Positions 43,205 to 51,508 of a stretch of DNA of 53,566 nucleotides are shown here, one piece after another. This DNA is from Microvirga splendida. Lineage in GTDB: Bacteria > Pseudomonadota > Alphaproteobacteria > Rhizobiales > Beijerinckiaceae. A program made the translations under genes and the position numbers. The notes under the pieces are model-generated. The model was not told the origin of the DNA, ran no database searches, and saw only the letters and a program-made list of their open reading frames with translations. Within the stretch, counting starts at the first letter, position 1, and each line of letters begins with the position of its first letter. The stretch covers positions 1-53,566 of the forward strand of contig NZ_JAELXT010000030.1 in assembly GCF_016427565.1 (NCBI RefSeq), read 5' to 3'.

Positions 43205-45607
43205 TCACCCGATCCTTGCCATCCGGAGGCGCAGTGAGTTGGCAATGACGCTCACCGACGACAGCGCCATGGCGGTGGCGGCGAGCACCGGCGAGAGCAA
43301 CATCCCGAAGAACGGGTACAGCACCCCGGCCGCGACCGGCACGCCCGCGGCGTTGTAGATGAACGCGAAGAACAGGTTCTGTCGGATGTTGCGCATGGTT
43401 GCCTGGGAGAGCCGTCGCGCCCGCACGATCCCCGTCAGGTCGCCCTTGAGCAGCGTCACGCCCGCACTCTCGATGGCGACGTCGGTCCCTGAGCCCATGG
43501 CGATGCCTACGTCTGCCGCCGCAAGCGCCGGTGCGTCGTTGACCCCGTCACCAGCCATCGCGACCACGCGGCCTTCCCGGCGCAGGCGCTCGACCACGGC
43601 GCTCTTCTGGTCGGGCAGGACCTCCGCCTCGACTTCGTCGATGCCGAGCCGGCGCGCCACGGCTTCCGCCGTCGTGCGGTTGTCGCCTGTCAACATCACG
43701 ACCCGGATGTTTTCCGCGCGCAGTCTCCTCAAGGCCTCCGGCGTGGTGGCCTTGACCGGATCGGCGATGGCGAGGATTCCGACCGGGCGTCCGTCAATGC
43801 CGACGAAGATCGCGGTTGCGCCTTCCCGGCGAAGTTCGTCCGCCTTGCCGGCGATGGCCTCGACGGGGATGCCCTGCTCGGCCAGGAACCTGGCGTTCCC
43901 GAGCGCCAAGCGTCGGCCCTCGACCATGCCGAGGGCGCCCTTGCCGACGGGCGAGTCGAAATCCGACACCTCGGCAAGGGGGATACTGCGCTCCATGGCG
44001 GCCGCCACGATGGCGGTGGCGAGCGGATGCTCGCTGGCCCGCTCGACACTGGCGGCAAGCCGCAGCAGCTCGGCCTCCGAAAGATCACCGATGGGCACGA
44101 TAGCGGTGACGCTCGGCTTCCCCTCGGTCAGGGTTCCGGTCTTGTCGACGACAAGGGTGTCGACCTTCTCCATCCGCTCCAGCGCCTCGGCGTTCTTGAT
44201 CAGCACGCCGCCCTGGGCGCCGCGTCCGACGGCGACCATGATCGACATCGGCGTTGCGAGCCCGAGTGCACAGGGACAGGCGATGATCACCACCGCAACC
44301 GCGGCGATGACGGCATAGGACAGGCGAGGCTCCGGTCCCCAGATCGCCCAGGCCGCGAAGGCCAGGAGGGCGATGACGATCACGATGGGCACGAACCAGC
44401 CCGAGACCTGGTCGGCCAGACGCTGGATCGGGGCGCGGCTGCGCTGGGCCTCCGACACCATCTGGACGATGCGCGAGAGCATGGTGTCGCGCCCGACCTT
44501 CTCGGCCCGCATGATGAAGCTGCCGGTCTGGTTGAGGGTGCCGGCGATCACCTTCGAGCCGGGTTCCTTCGTTACGGGCATCGACTCGCCCGTGACCATC
44601 GACTCGTCGACCGAGCAGCGCCCCTCCAGGACCTCGCCGTCCACGGGCACCTTCTCGCCCGGGCGCACCCGCAGGCGGTCGTCGACGGCAATGGTGTCGA
44701 GGCCAACTTCCTCGTCCGTGCCGTCCTCGCGCACCCGACGGGCGGTCTTGGGCGCGAGGTCGAGCAAGGCCCTGATGGCGCCCGAGGTCTGCTCCCGTGC
44801 CCGCAGTTCGAGCACCTGCCCGAGGAGGACGAGCACGGTGATCACCGCCGAGGCCTCGAAGTAGGCTGGGATGGCGCCGTCCGGACCGCGCAGCAGGGCC
44901 GGGAACACGCCCGGCGCGAGGGTTGCCACCATGCTGTAGGTCCAGGCCGCCCCGACGCCGAGGGCGATCAGGGTGAACATGTTGAGGCTACGGTTGACGA
45001 GCGACTGCCAGCCGCGGACGAAGAACGGCCAGCCCGCCCACAGCACGACGGGCGTGGCCAGGGTCATCTGGATCCAGTTCGAGGTCTGCTGGGCGATGTA
45101 ATGCGAGATCCCAAGGAGATGCCCACCCATCTCGAGCACGAAGACCGGGATGGTGAGAACGAGGCCGATCCAGAACCGCCGCGTCATGTCGGTGAGTTCG
45201 GGATTTGGGCCAGAGTCCGTGGTCACCAGGACGGGCTCGAGTGCCATGCCGCAGATCGGGCAGGAGCCGGGGCCGACCTGCCGGACCTCCGGATGCATGG
45301 GGCAGGTGTAGACCGTTCCCTCCGGCACTGGCTCATCGGTCTTCTTGACCTCCTCCGCCGAGAGGTATCGGGCGGGATCGGTCTCGAACTTCGACCGGCA
45401 TCCGGCCGAGCAGAAGTAGTACGGCTTCCCGCCATGCTTGGTGCGGTGCGGGGTAACGTGCGGATCGACCATCATCCCGCAGACGGCATCCCTTACCTTC
45501 CCGGCATTCGCCGCAGGCTCATGATGCTGGTGTCCCGTGTGGGCGCCATGACCGTGATGGGCATGGCCTTGGTGCCCGTGTCCCTTGGTGGCGTGGTCGT
45601 CGTTCAT
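43205..45607 (-). CDS. copA: Copper-translocating P1B-type ATPase
   Basis: The 800-residue P-type ATPase has a His-rich N-tail (GHGHQGHAHHGHGAHTGHQHH), a YHS domain (AVCGMMVDP, YFCSAGCRSKFETDP), and a heavy-metal-binding zinc-ribbon-like segment (YTCPMHPEVRQVGPGSCPICGMAL). Eight membrane segments follow. Motifs include TGESMPV, the metal-path CPCALGLATP, phosphorylation VDKTGTLTEGKP, nucleotide-binding SEHPLA and GDGVNDAPALAAADVGIAMGSG. It exports Cu(I), possibly Ag(I), to the periplasm. No HMA domain is fused; a free HMA protein is encoded at 51509. The ATG at 45607 lies about 30 bases from a CueR-type promoter. Confidence 0.92.
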   Translation of the reverse strand: MNDDHATKGHGHQGHAHHGHGAHTGHQHHEPAANAGKVRDAVCGMMVDPHVTPHRTKHGGKPYYFCSAGCRSKFETDPARYLSAEEVKKTDEPVPEGTVYTCPMHPEVRQVGPGSCPICGMALEPVLVTTDSGPNPELTDMTRRFWIGLVLTIPVFVLEMGGHLLGISHYIAQQTSNWIQMTLATPVVLWAGWPFFVRGWQSLVNRSLNMFTLIALGVGAAWTYSMVATLAPGVFPALLRGPDGAIPAYFEASAVITVLVLLGQVLELRAREQTSGAIRALLDLAPKTARRVREDGTDEEVGLDTIAVDDRLRVRPGEKVPVDGEVLEGRCSVDESMVTGESMPVTKEPGSKVIAGTLNQTGSFIMRAEKVGRDTMLSRIVQMVSEAQRSRAPIQRLADQVSGWFVPIVIVIALLAFAAWAIWGPEPRLSYAVIAAVAVVIIACPCALGLATPMSIMVAVGRGAQGGVLIKNAEALERMEKVDTLVVDKTGTLTEGKPSVTAIVPIGDLSEAELLRLAASVERASEHPLATAIVAAAMERSIPLAEVSDFDSPVGKGALGMVEGRRLALGNARFLAEQGIPVEAIAGKADELRREGATAIFVGIDGRPVGILAIADPVKATTPEALRRLRAENIRVVMLTGDNRTTAEAVARRLGIDEVEAEVLPDQKSAVVERLRREGRVVAMAGDGVNDAPALAAADVGIAMGSGTDVAIESAGVTLLKGDLTGIVRARRLSQATMRNIRQNLFFAFIYNAAGVPVAAGVLYPFFGMLLSPVLAATAMALSSVSVIANSLRLRMARIG

Positions 45608-45642
45608 GGCATTCCCCACTGGCGTTCACGTTCGATGCGGGC

Positions 45643-45673
45643 AGTCTGCGGCTTCCCACGATGGCAAGGTCAA
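45643..45673 (-). promoter_or_regulatory. MerR/CueR-type promoter of the CopA gene
   Basis: On the minus strand, -35 TTGACC (45673-45668) and -10 CAGACT (45648-45643) are 19 bases apart, the stretched spacing used by MerR-family activators. The spacer carries an imperfect dyad, ACCTTGCCA then TCG then TGGGAAGCC, close to known CueR operators. The start would fall near 45636, about 30 bases before the ATG. No MerR-family gene is in the window. Confidence 0.7.
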
Positions 45674-45704
45674 CGCCTGGTGGGCTGCCCGACCGTCACA
45701 TCCG

Positions 45705-46670
45705 CTACCGTCCTTTCTGGATTCTGACGACGCTGATCTGGCCGTTCACGCGGTCGGCCTGGAACCGGATCCTGTCGCCGGCCTTCACGCCCTTGAGCAG
45801 CGCCGGATCCTGCGACCGGAAAACCATCGTCATCGCGTCCATGTTCAGGTTCGGGATCGGTCCGTGGTCGATGGTCACCTTGCCCTGGGCTGCGTCGACC
45901 TTCTCCACCGTGCCGGTGACCATGGGGAGGTTTGCCGCCGTTGGCTGAGCCGGAGTCGATTGCGCTCCGCCGGTCCCGAACCTCACGACCGAAATCTGTC
46001 CGTTCACGCGGTCGGCCTGGAACTGCACCTTGTCCCCGGCCTTCACGCCCTGGAGCAGGGCAGGATCCTGAACCCGGAACACCATGGTCATGGCGTCCAT
46101 GTCGAGGTTCGGGATCGGACCATGGTCGATGGTGACCTTTCCGGCGCCCGCATCGACTTTCTCGATCGTGCCGGACACGGTCGGGAGGTTCGCTGCGGCA
46201 GGTTGGGCAGCGGCTTGCCCCGGGGCGGCGGCTTGGGCCTGCGGGGCCGGGATGGAAGCCCCCTTCTGGTCGAGCGGTCCCGAGCCATGCGGAGGCTGGT
46301 CCAGCTTGGCGCGATAGTCCGCCTGACGGTTACGGACCTGCCACTCCTTCAGCTCGCTGATCTGCTTCTGCTGCTCGTCGAGGATCTTCTGCGCAACCTG
46401 GCGGAGCTGCTCGTCCGCGCCGTGCTCGAGCTGCGTGCGGGCGAGGAAGATTAGGTCCTCGTGGTGGGCGATGAGCAGGGCCGCGAAATCCTTGTCAGGA
46501 TCGCCGGCGAGCTTCATGTCCTTGAAGCGGTCGTCCATGACCTCGCGGACGCGCTCGTAGGCCGCCGGCGCTCCCTTGGCGGGTTGCGCCTGCGCGATCC
46601 CGTTCGGGCCGCCCGCTCCGACGGCCAGCAGGGCCCCGACGGCGGTGAGGGTGAGGGTCAAGCGTTTCAT
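45705..46670 (-). CDS. Exported DUF305 protein fused to two CusF-type copper-binding domains
   Basis: The 321-residue protein has a signal peptide (about residues 1-28, ending AQAQ). A DUF305-like four-helix part follows (DFAALLIAHHEDLIFLARTQ, then LRQVAQKILDEQQKQISELKEW), then a Pro/Ala/Gln linker. Two CusF-type OB domains follow: LPTVSGTIEKVDAGAGKVTI with DMDAMTMVFRVQDP, and LPMVTGTVEKVDAAQGKVTI with NMDAMTMVFRSQDP. The two domains are near-identical, indicating internal duplication. In CusF, His, two Met and a Trp bind Cu(I); here the Trp position holds Met. It probably buffers or delivers periplasmic copper. Confidence 0.8.
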   Translation of the reverse strand: MKRLTLTLTAVGALLAVGAGGPNGIAQAQPAKGAPAAYERVREVMDDRFKDMKLAGDPDKDFAALLIAHHEDLIFLARTQLEHGADEQLRQVAQKILDEQQKQISELKEWQVRNRQADYRAKLDQPPHGSGPLDQKGASIPAPQAQAAAPGQAAAQPAAANLPTVSGTIEKVDAGAGKVTIDHGPIPNLDMDAMTMVFRVQDPALLQGVKAGDKVQFQADRVNGQISVVRFGTGGAQSTPAQPTAANLPMVTGTVEKVDAAQGKVTIDHGPIPNLNMDAMTMVFRSQDPALLKGVKAGDRIRFQADRVNGQISVVRIQKGR

Positions 46671-46696
46671 GATGAGTGCCTCTCATTCAGGAGGAT

Positions 46697-46723
46697 CGCC
46701 CCGCGGAGCCATGCCGCGGGGCG
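46697..46723 (-). terminator. 10-base-pair hairpin between the two CusF-type genes
   Basis: CGCCCCGCGG (46697-46706) and CCGCGGGGCG (46714-46723) form a perfect stem with a 7-base loop. It lies in the 62-base gap after the single-domain CusF gene, upstream of the fusion gene. No U-tract follows; partial termination or mRNA protection is likely. Confidence 0.6.
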
Positions 46724-46732
46724 GTGCGGGCC

Positions 46733-47023
46733 TTACGAGCCCTTCTTGATCGAGGTGACGGAGATCTGGCCGTTCACCCGGTCGGCGGTGAACTGCACCT
46801 TGTCGCCGGCCTTCAGGCCCTTGAGCAGGTTCGGGTCCTGGGCGCGGAACACCATGGTCATGGCCTCCATGTTTAGGTTCTGGATCGGGCCGTGGTCGAT
46901 CGTGATCTTGCCCTGGGTGGTGTCGACCTTCTCGACGGTACCGGTGACCGTCGGCAGGTTCTGCGCGAGGGCGGCGCCGGAGAGGCTCAGCGCGGCAATC
47001 AGGCTGATGGCGATACGCTTCAT
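46733..47023 (-). CDS. CusF-type periplasmic copper-binding protein
   Basis: The 96-residue protein has a signal peptide (about residues 1-20, ending AALAQ) and one CusF-type OB domain. It reads LPTVTGTVEKVDTTQGKITI, HGPIQNLNMEAMTMVFRAQD, then GDKVQFTADRVNGQISVTS. The His, Met and Met ligands of CusF are conserved and its Trp is replaced by Met. It would act as a small Cu(I) carrier. AAGGAG lies 7 bases before the ATG. The sequence closely matches the two domains of the next gene downstream, which probably arose by duplication of this unit. Confidence 0.83.
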   Translation of the reverse strand: MKRIAISLIAALSLSGAALAQNLPTVTGTVEKVDTTQGKITIDHGPIQNLNMEAMTMVFRAQDPNLLKGLKAGDKVQFTADRVNGQISVTSIKKGS

Positions 47024-47067
47024 GGGAAACTCCTTCTTGGATCTTGATGGCGAGGGGATCGGGTCCG

Positions 47068-47556
47068 TCACTTGACGACGACGGTGCCCTTCATGCCGGA
47101 CTCGTAGTGGCCCGGGATCAGGCAGGCGAACTCGAAGGTGCCGGCCTTGGTGAAGCGCCAGACGATCTCGTTTGAGGCGCTGGGTGCGAGCCGCTTCCCG
47201 TTCGGGTCGTCGTGCTCCATGTCCGGGTTCTTCTCCATCTGGATCTTGTGCTTGGCGTTGTTCGCGGCCGAGTCGAGCATGAACTCATGTTCGACCTGCC
47301 CGGCGTTCCTGAGAACGAACCTCACCTGCTCGCCGCGCCTGATCTCGACCTTGCTCGGCTCGAACAGCATCTTCGCGTCATCGGTTTCCTTCATGGTGAC
47401 CTCGATGGTGCGCGCGACGGGTTTGTTCGGGTCGCCCGGCTCGCCAGCCGCGAACGTCCTGTGGCTGTGGCCGGGCTCGGCCGGGGCGGCCAACGCCGGT
47501 CCGGTCGAAAGCGCCAGTGCGGCGGCGCCCACGAGGGCGGAAATGCGTGTGTTCAT
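47068..47556 (-). CDS. Exported cupredoxin family protein
   Basis: The 162-residue protein has a signal peptide (about residues 1-24) and a type 1 copper cupredoxin domain. The ligands are His in VEHEFMLD and Cys-x4-His-x4-Met in FACLIPGHYESGM. VEIRRGEQVRFVLRNAG is the preceding strand pair. An insertion, NNAKHKIQMEKNPDMEHDDP, is Met/His rich and may bind extra copper. GAAGGAG lies 6 bases before the ATG. It sits between the multicopper oxidase and the CusF genes, 33 bases after the oxidase stop, and could accept electrons from it or store copper. Confidence 0.85.
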   Translation of the reverse strand: MNTRISALVGAAALALSTGPALAAPAEPGHSHRTFAAGEPGDPNKPVARTIEVTMKETDDAKMLFEPSKVEIRRGEQVRFVLRNAGQVEHEFMLDSAANNAKHKIQMEKNPDMEHDDPNGKRLAPSASNEIVWRFTKAGTFEFACLIPGHYESGMKGTVVVK

Positions 47557-47589
47557 CGATTGCTCCTTCGGCATCGGTTCCTGTCGGGG

Positions 47590-49002
47590 TCAGTGGTTGT
47601 CGTGGCCGCCGGCGGTGCGGACGGGTCTCTTGCGTCGGTCGATGGCGCGGAACTCCGTCGCCTTGACGCCGCTGTCGGGCGGGGTCGCCCTGGCGGGCTC
47701 GGCGAGTTGCTCGCCGGTCCACTCGTAGGCGACGGTCCCCTCCGGGTGCTTGTACCAGCCCGGGTCCCTGTAATCGTCGGCCGCCAGCCCGGGGCGCACC
47801 TTCACGACCGAGAACATGCCACCCATCTCGACGGGCCCGAACTGGGCGAACCCCGTCATCATCGGCAGCGTGTTGTCGGGCAGCGGCATCTCCATCGAGC
47901 CCATTTCGCCCATGCCGGCCGAGCCCATCGGCATGTAGCCCGGCGCCACCTTCTTGATGGCGGCGGCGGTCCTCTTCATGTTCACGCCGATGTAGGTCTT
48001 CACGTCATGGCCCATGGCGTTCATGGTGTGGTGCGACTTGTGGCAGTGGATCGCCCAGTCTCCGGGGGCGTCCGCGACGAACTCGAACGCGCGCATCTGC
48101 CCGACCGCGACGTCCACCGATACCTCCGGCCAGGCCGCCCCCTCCGGCACCCAGCCGCCGTCGGTGCCGGTGACCTTGAAGTCGTAGCCGTGCATGTGGA
48201 TCGGGTGGTTCGTCATTGTGAGATTGCCGAACCGGACGCGGACCTTGTCGCCCTGGCGCACCACGAGCGGGTCGATGCCGGGGAACACGCGCGAGTTCCA
48301 GCACCAGAGATTGAAGTCGAGCATCGTGTTGACCTTCGGCACGTAAGACCCGGCCTCGATGTCGAACGCGTTGAGCAGGAAGACGAAGTCGCGGTCGACC
48401 CGGCGCTCGGCCGGGTCGCGCGGGTGCACGACGAAGAAGCCCATCATGCCCATCGCCATCTGGACCATCTCGTCCGAGTGCGGGTGGTACATGAAGGTAC
48501 CGGATTTCTGGCAGATGAACTCGTACACGAAGGTCTTGCCCGGCGGGATGTGCGGCTGGGTCAGTCCCCCGACGCCGTCCATGCCGTTGGGCAGGAGCTG
48601 TCCGTGCCAGTGCACCGCCGTGTTCTCCGGCAGTTTGTTGGTCACGAAGATGCGCACCTTGTCGCCCTCGACCGCCTCGATGGTCGGTCCCGGGGATTGG
48701 CCGTTGTAGCCCCACAAGTGCGCCTTCATGCCGGGCGCGAGTTCGCGCACGACAGGTTCGGCGACGAGGTGGAACTCCTTCCAGTCGCCGTTCTGGCGCC
48801 ACGGTAGGGTCCAGCCGTTGAGGGTCACGACGGGCTGGTAGTCCGGTCCGCTCTTGGGGTAGAGCGGCGGCTGCATGGTGCCCTCGGTCATGGTCGGCGC
48901 CTCGGGCAGGCTAGCGGCCTGCGTGCGTCCGCTGACCATGGAGGCGCCGGCGAGAGCCAAGCCCCCGGCGCCGAGGAAGTTCCTGCGCGATAGGTCCGTC
49001 AT
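47590..49002 (-). CDS. Multicopper oxidase, Tat-exported, copper resistance type
   Basis: The 470-residue oxidase begins with a Tat signal (SRRNFLGAGGLALAGAS). All four copper motifs are present: HWHGQLLPNG, YHPHSDEM, NHPIHMHG and the type 1 site HCHKSHHTMNAMG. The tail is Met rich (MPMGSAGMGEMGSMEMPLP). It would oxidise Cu(I) to the less toxic Cu(II) in the periplasm, as CueO and CopA-type oxidases do. ATG 49002 was chosen because the Tat signal starts there and GGAGAGA precedes it; the frame runs on to 49191 inside the efflux gene. It follows the outer-membrane efflux gene by 19 bases. Confidence 0.9.
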   Translation of the reverse strand: MTDLSRRNFLGAGGLALAGASMVSGRTQAASLPEAPTMTEGTMQPPLYPKSGPDYQPVVTLNGWTLPWRQNGDWKEFHLVAEPVVRELAPGMKAHLWGYNGQSPGPTIEAVEGDKVRIFVTNKLPENTAVHWHGQLLPNGMDGVGGLTQPHIPPGKTFVYEFICQKSGTFMYHPHSDEMVQMAMGMMGFFVVHPRDPAERRVDRDFVFLLNAFDIEAGSYVPKVNTMLDFNLWCWNSRVFPGIDPLVVRQGDKVRVRFGNLTMTNHPIHMHGYDFKVTGTDGGWVPEGAAWPEVSVDVAVGQMRAFEFVADAPGDWAIHCHKSHHTMNAMGHDVKTYIGVNMKRTAAAIKKVAPGYMPMGSAGMGEMGSMEMPLPDNTLPMMTGFAQFGPVEMGGMFSVVKVRPGLAADDYRDPGWYKHPEGTVAYEWTGEQLAEPARATPPDSGVKATEFRAIDRRKRPVRTAGGHDNH

Positions 49003-49021
49003 CGTGGTCTCTCCGTTGTTG

Positions 49022-50509
49022 TCAGTGCGCGGCCGCGCCGCCGCCCCCGGCGGCAGCCACGGCCTCTCCGCCACCGCTTTCCGCACCACCACCGGCCCCG
49101 CCGCCGATGAGGGCGGCCTTGAGGTCCGTGGCGGCGACCCAGAAGTCGCGGCGGGCGTTGATGGCGTCGACGTTGCTGAGGATGCGGGCACGGGCGTCGA
49201 GGATGAGCTGGCTCACGTCGACGAGCATGCCGCTGTACTGGAGCAGGGCCTCGTCCTGGATGGTCTTCTGGAGGGGCAGGACGCGTCCCTGGTAGTGGCG
49301 GGCGAGGTCGTAGTTGCCGCGATAGCGGGCGTACGCCTCACGCGCCTCTGAGCGGACATTGACGGCCCGCTCGGCCAGGCGGTTCGCGGCCGCCATGTAG
49401 GCCTCCTGCGCGCCGCGCGTCGCCGTGGCCCCGAAGTCGAAGATCGGGATGGTGAACTCCACCTCGAGGCCGCGACGGTTGATCTTCTCCTTCTCGACCT
49501 CGACCTCGCCGTGGTCGACCGAGACGGACTTGGCCCGCTCGTAGCTCGAGATGCCGGCGAGCTCAACGTCGGTGACGTAGCGGGTGGCGCTGGTCAGGCC
49601 GTACTGCCCCGCAACGGCGTTCAGGTCATGGCGCAGCGCCTGGAGGTCGACGCGGCTCTCCAACGCACGGCGCTCGATGTCCTTGGCGGTCGCGATGCGG
49701 GCCGGGAGCGGCGGCAGGGAGTTCGGCAGGCGGAAGTCGACGTCGCGTCCCCAGACGCCGAGCTGCCGGATCAGGCGTTCGCGCTCGACCTTCTGCTCGA
49801 TCCGGGCACGGGCGAGCTGGGCCCCGAGTTCCTGGTAGAAGGCGTGCTCGCGGGCCTGCTCGAGCTTGTTGATGGCGCCGCTCTCGCCGAGCTGCTTGGT
49901 GAGTTCCGAGGCCGTCTCGGCGGTCGCCAGCGCCTGCTGCATGAAGGCGACCTGCTGGTTGGCGGCGATCGTGCGGTAGTACTGCCGCCGGGTCTCTGCG
50001 GCGAGCCGCAGGACGGCCTCGGCGGTCCGGAACTGGGCCGCGCGGAAGCGCTGCTCTGCGACGGCCGCCCGAGCCGGCAGGGTGGCGAGCTCGAACAGTC
50101 CGATCAGGATCTGGCGCTCGATCTCCAGTTCCAGGCTGCCGCCGAGACGGGACAGGGCCACCGTTGGGTTCGGCGGCAGGGTCGCCTGGACGTACTCGGC
50201 TTCCGAGACGCCGAGATCGTTGAAGGCGGCTTGCAGGCCCCGGTTCTTGAGCAGAGCGATCTGGACGGCGCTGTCGGCGGTCAGGGGGCGTCTGAGGAGG
50301 GCGTGAGCGTGCTGTTGCGTCGCGAGGGCATCGGCCTCGCTGGCAACCTTCACGACGTCCTTGTTCAACTCGGCGTACGCGACCGTCTGCGCGGTCGAGA
50401 GCCCACCGTCGGCCGAGAATGAGACGCAGCCGCCCAGCATCAGGGCGGAGGCGACGCCTCCGAGCAGCCGCAGCCGGCGCGCAGGTTCCGCATGGTCATT
50501 GTCAGTCAT
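49022..50509 (-). CDS. TolC-family outer-membrane efflux lipoprotein
   Basis: The 495-residue protein has a lipobox (LMLGGC) and two outer-membrane-factor repeats with long helices, for example LRLAAETRRQYYRTIAANQQ and VRSEAREAYARYRGNYDLAR. The C-terminal tail is Gly/Ala rich. CusC-like factors form trimeric channels with a membrane-fusion protein and an RND pump, but neither partner gene is in the window. ATG 50509 has AAGGA 11 bases upstream and gives a clean lipoprotein signal; an in-frame ATG at 50530 lacks a ribosome site. It lies between a small lipoprotein gene and the multicopper oxidase. Confidence 0.85.
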   Translation of the reverse strand: MTDNDHAEPARRLRLLGGVASALMLGGCVSFSADGGLSTAQTVAYAELNKDVVKVASEADALATQQHAHALLRRPLTADSAVQIALLKNRGLQAAFNDLGVSEAEYVQATLPPNPTVALSRLGGSLELEIERQILIGLFELATLPARAAVAEQRFRAAQFRTAEAVLRLAAETRRQYYRTIAANQQVAFMQQALATAETASELTKQLGESGAINKLEQAREHAFYQELGAQLARARIEQKVERERLIRQLGVWGRDVDFRLPNSLPPLPARIATAKDIERRALESRVDLQALRHDLNAVAGQYGLTSATRYVTDVELAGISSYERAKSVSVDHGEVEVEKEKINRRGLEVEFTIPIFDFGATATRGAQEAYMAAANRLAERAVNVRSEAREAYARYRGNYDLARHYQGRVLPLQKTIQDEALLQYSGMLVDVSQLILDARARILSNVDAINARRDFWVAATDLKAALIGGGAGGGAESGGGEAVAAAGGGGAAAH

Positions 50510-50533
50510 TGTTGTGGTGTCCTTGCGCATGGA

Positions 50534-50791
50534 TCATCGGCCGCGTCGGGCGGCATCGTCGCTATCGCCGCGCTCCGGATTGGCTCCGGGCGCGACGCGT
50601 CGGTTGAGCTCCCGCCAGTCGAGAGGATCAACGACGTCGTACGCGCGCACGCCTGCCGTGACGGCGGAGTAGGTCGGCGGACGGGTGCCCACGGCGGGAT
50701 CCGCAGCCGCGACGAGGTAGGAGGGATGTTGGGTCGGCACGCAGGCAGCCAGGCCGAGGCCGAGCGCCGCCATTGGGATCAGTTTCAGCAT
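50534..50791 (-). CDS. Small lipoprotein
   Basis: The 85-residue product starts MLKLIPMAALGLGLAAC, a lipoprotein signal with lipobox Leu-Ala-Ala-Cys. It then has YDVVDPLDWRELNRRVAPG, and an Arg/Asp-rich tail. The Asp-Pro-Leu-Asp-Trp-Arg-x-Leu-Asn stretch recurs in small lipoproteins encoded before copper efflux genes. It may assist the outer-membrane channel encoded 25 bases downstream. No enzymatic motif is visible. The frame extends upstream to 50860, but the lipoprotein signal fixes the start at 50791. Confidence 0.6.
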   Translation of the reverse strand: MLKLIPMAALGLGLAACVPTQHPSYLVAAADPAVGTRPPTYSAVTAGVRAYDVVDPLDWRELNRRVAPGANPERGDSDDAARRGR

Positions 50792-50993
50792 GGGATCCGT
50801 CTCCGGACGGACCTCCACGGCAGGATCGACGCGGTGATGACAGCGGGACGGGCGGCGCATCCGCCCGTCGTCACGGGTCCGGCGTTCTGATCATTCGCTC
50901 GGGAGGGTGACCGTCTTGAGTTTCACGTCGGGCAGGGCTGGCCTTGGCAGCCGCCATGCCGCTGCGTGCGGGCGATGATCGCCCGCTCCTGGG

Positions 50994-51467
50994 TCAGGCG
51001 GTTCGTGGCGGCCTGTCGAGTCCGCCCGGGATGACGCCTTCGACCTGTTGGTCGCCGACCACGGCAAGAACGGCCGCGGAGGCGCAGGGCATGTGAAGCA
51101 CGGGAGCGGTAAGCGCCTGGACGGCGTGGCAGGCACCCATGGTGCAGCAGTCCGTCCCGCCACTGCCGTGATCCCCCGAGGCGGGGTCGCCACAGTCATT
51201 GCGGGCCGAGGCATGGTAATGGGCCGACGCAGGCTCCACGTCGGCTACGCCCCCGTGCGAGTGCGTTGCATGGTCATGCCCGAGGATGGTCGCCGCCGAT
51301 GCGGGATGCTCACCCGAGGCAGCCGCATGCGGCGTGGAAATCACGAGGATTCCCGCGGTGACCGCAAGCAGAACAGCGATGATGAGGCCCATCAGCCGCA
51401 AGGGAAGTCTCCCGTCCGTCAGAATCGTATGTGTGTCACGAACCGACTGCTTCGACAAGGCGGTCAT
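50994..51467 (-). CDS. Membrane-anchored His/Cys-rich hypothetical protein
   Basis: The 157-residue protein has one hydrophobic segment (LMGLIIAVLLAVTAGILVIS, about residues 25-44). A His-rich stretch follows (GHDHATHSHGGVADV, then SAHYHASARNDCGD), then DCCTMGACHAVQ and a shorter hydrophobic part ending in VLHMPC. The His, Cys and Met spacing suggests a periplasmic metal-binding domain. No ribosome site is clear before ATG 51467. It lies between the HMA gene (41 bases upstream) and the small lipoprotein gene. I do not recognise a named family. Confidence 0.5.
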   Translation of the reverse strand: MTALSKQSVRDTHTILTDGRLPLRLMGLIIAVLLAVTAGILVISTPHAAASGEHPASAATILGHDHATHSHGGVADVEPASAHYHASARNDCGDPASGDHGSGGTDCCTMGACHAVQALTAPVLHMPCASAAVLAVVGDQQVEGVIPGGLDRPPRTA

Positions 51468-51508
51468 GGAGGGCGTGCGACCTTCCGGACCGCCTTGTCC
51501 GTGCCGCG

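Noticed and set aside
44027..45727. 566-codon open frame on the plus strand
   Set aside because: It is antisense to the CopA-type ATPase in high G+C DNA and shows no protein family features.
47212..48807. 531-codon open frame on the plus strand
   Set aside because: It is the mirror of the cupredoxin and multicopper oxidase genes; the composition is His/Arg/Val rich and non-protein-like.
50891..51214. 107-codon minus-strand frame
   Set aside because: It overlaps the His/Cys-rich gene in another frame, is Pro/Arg rich and has no ribosome site.
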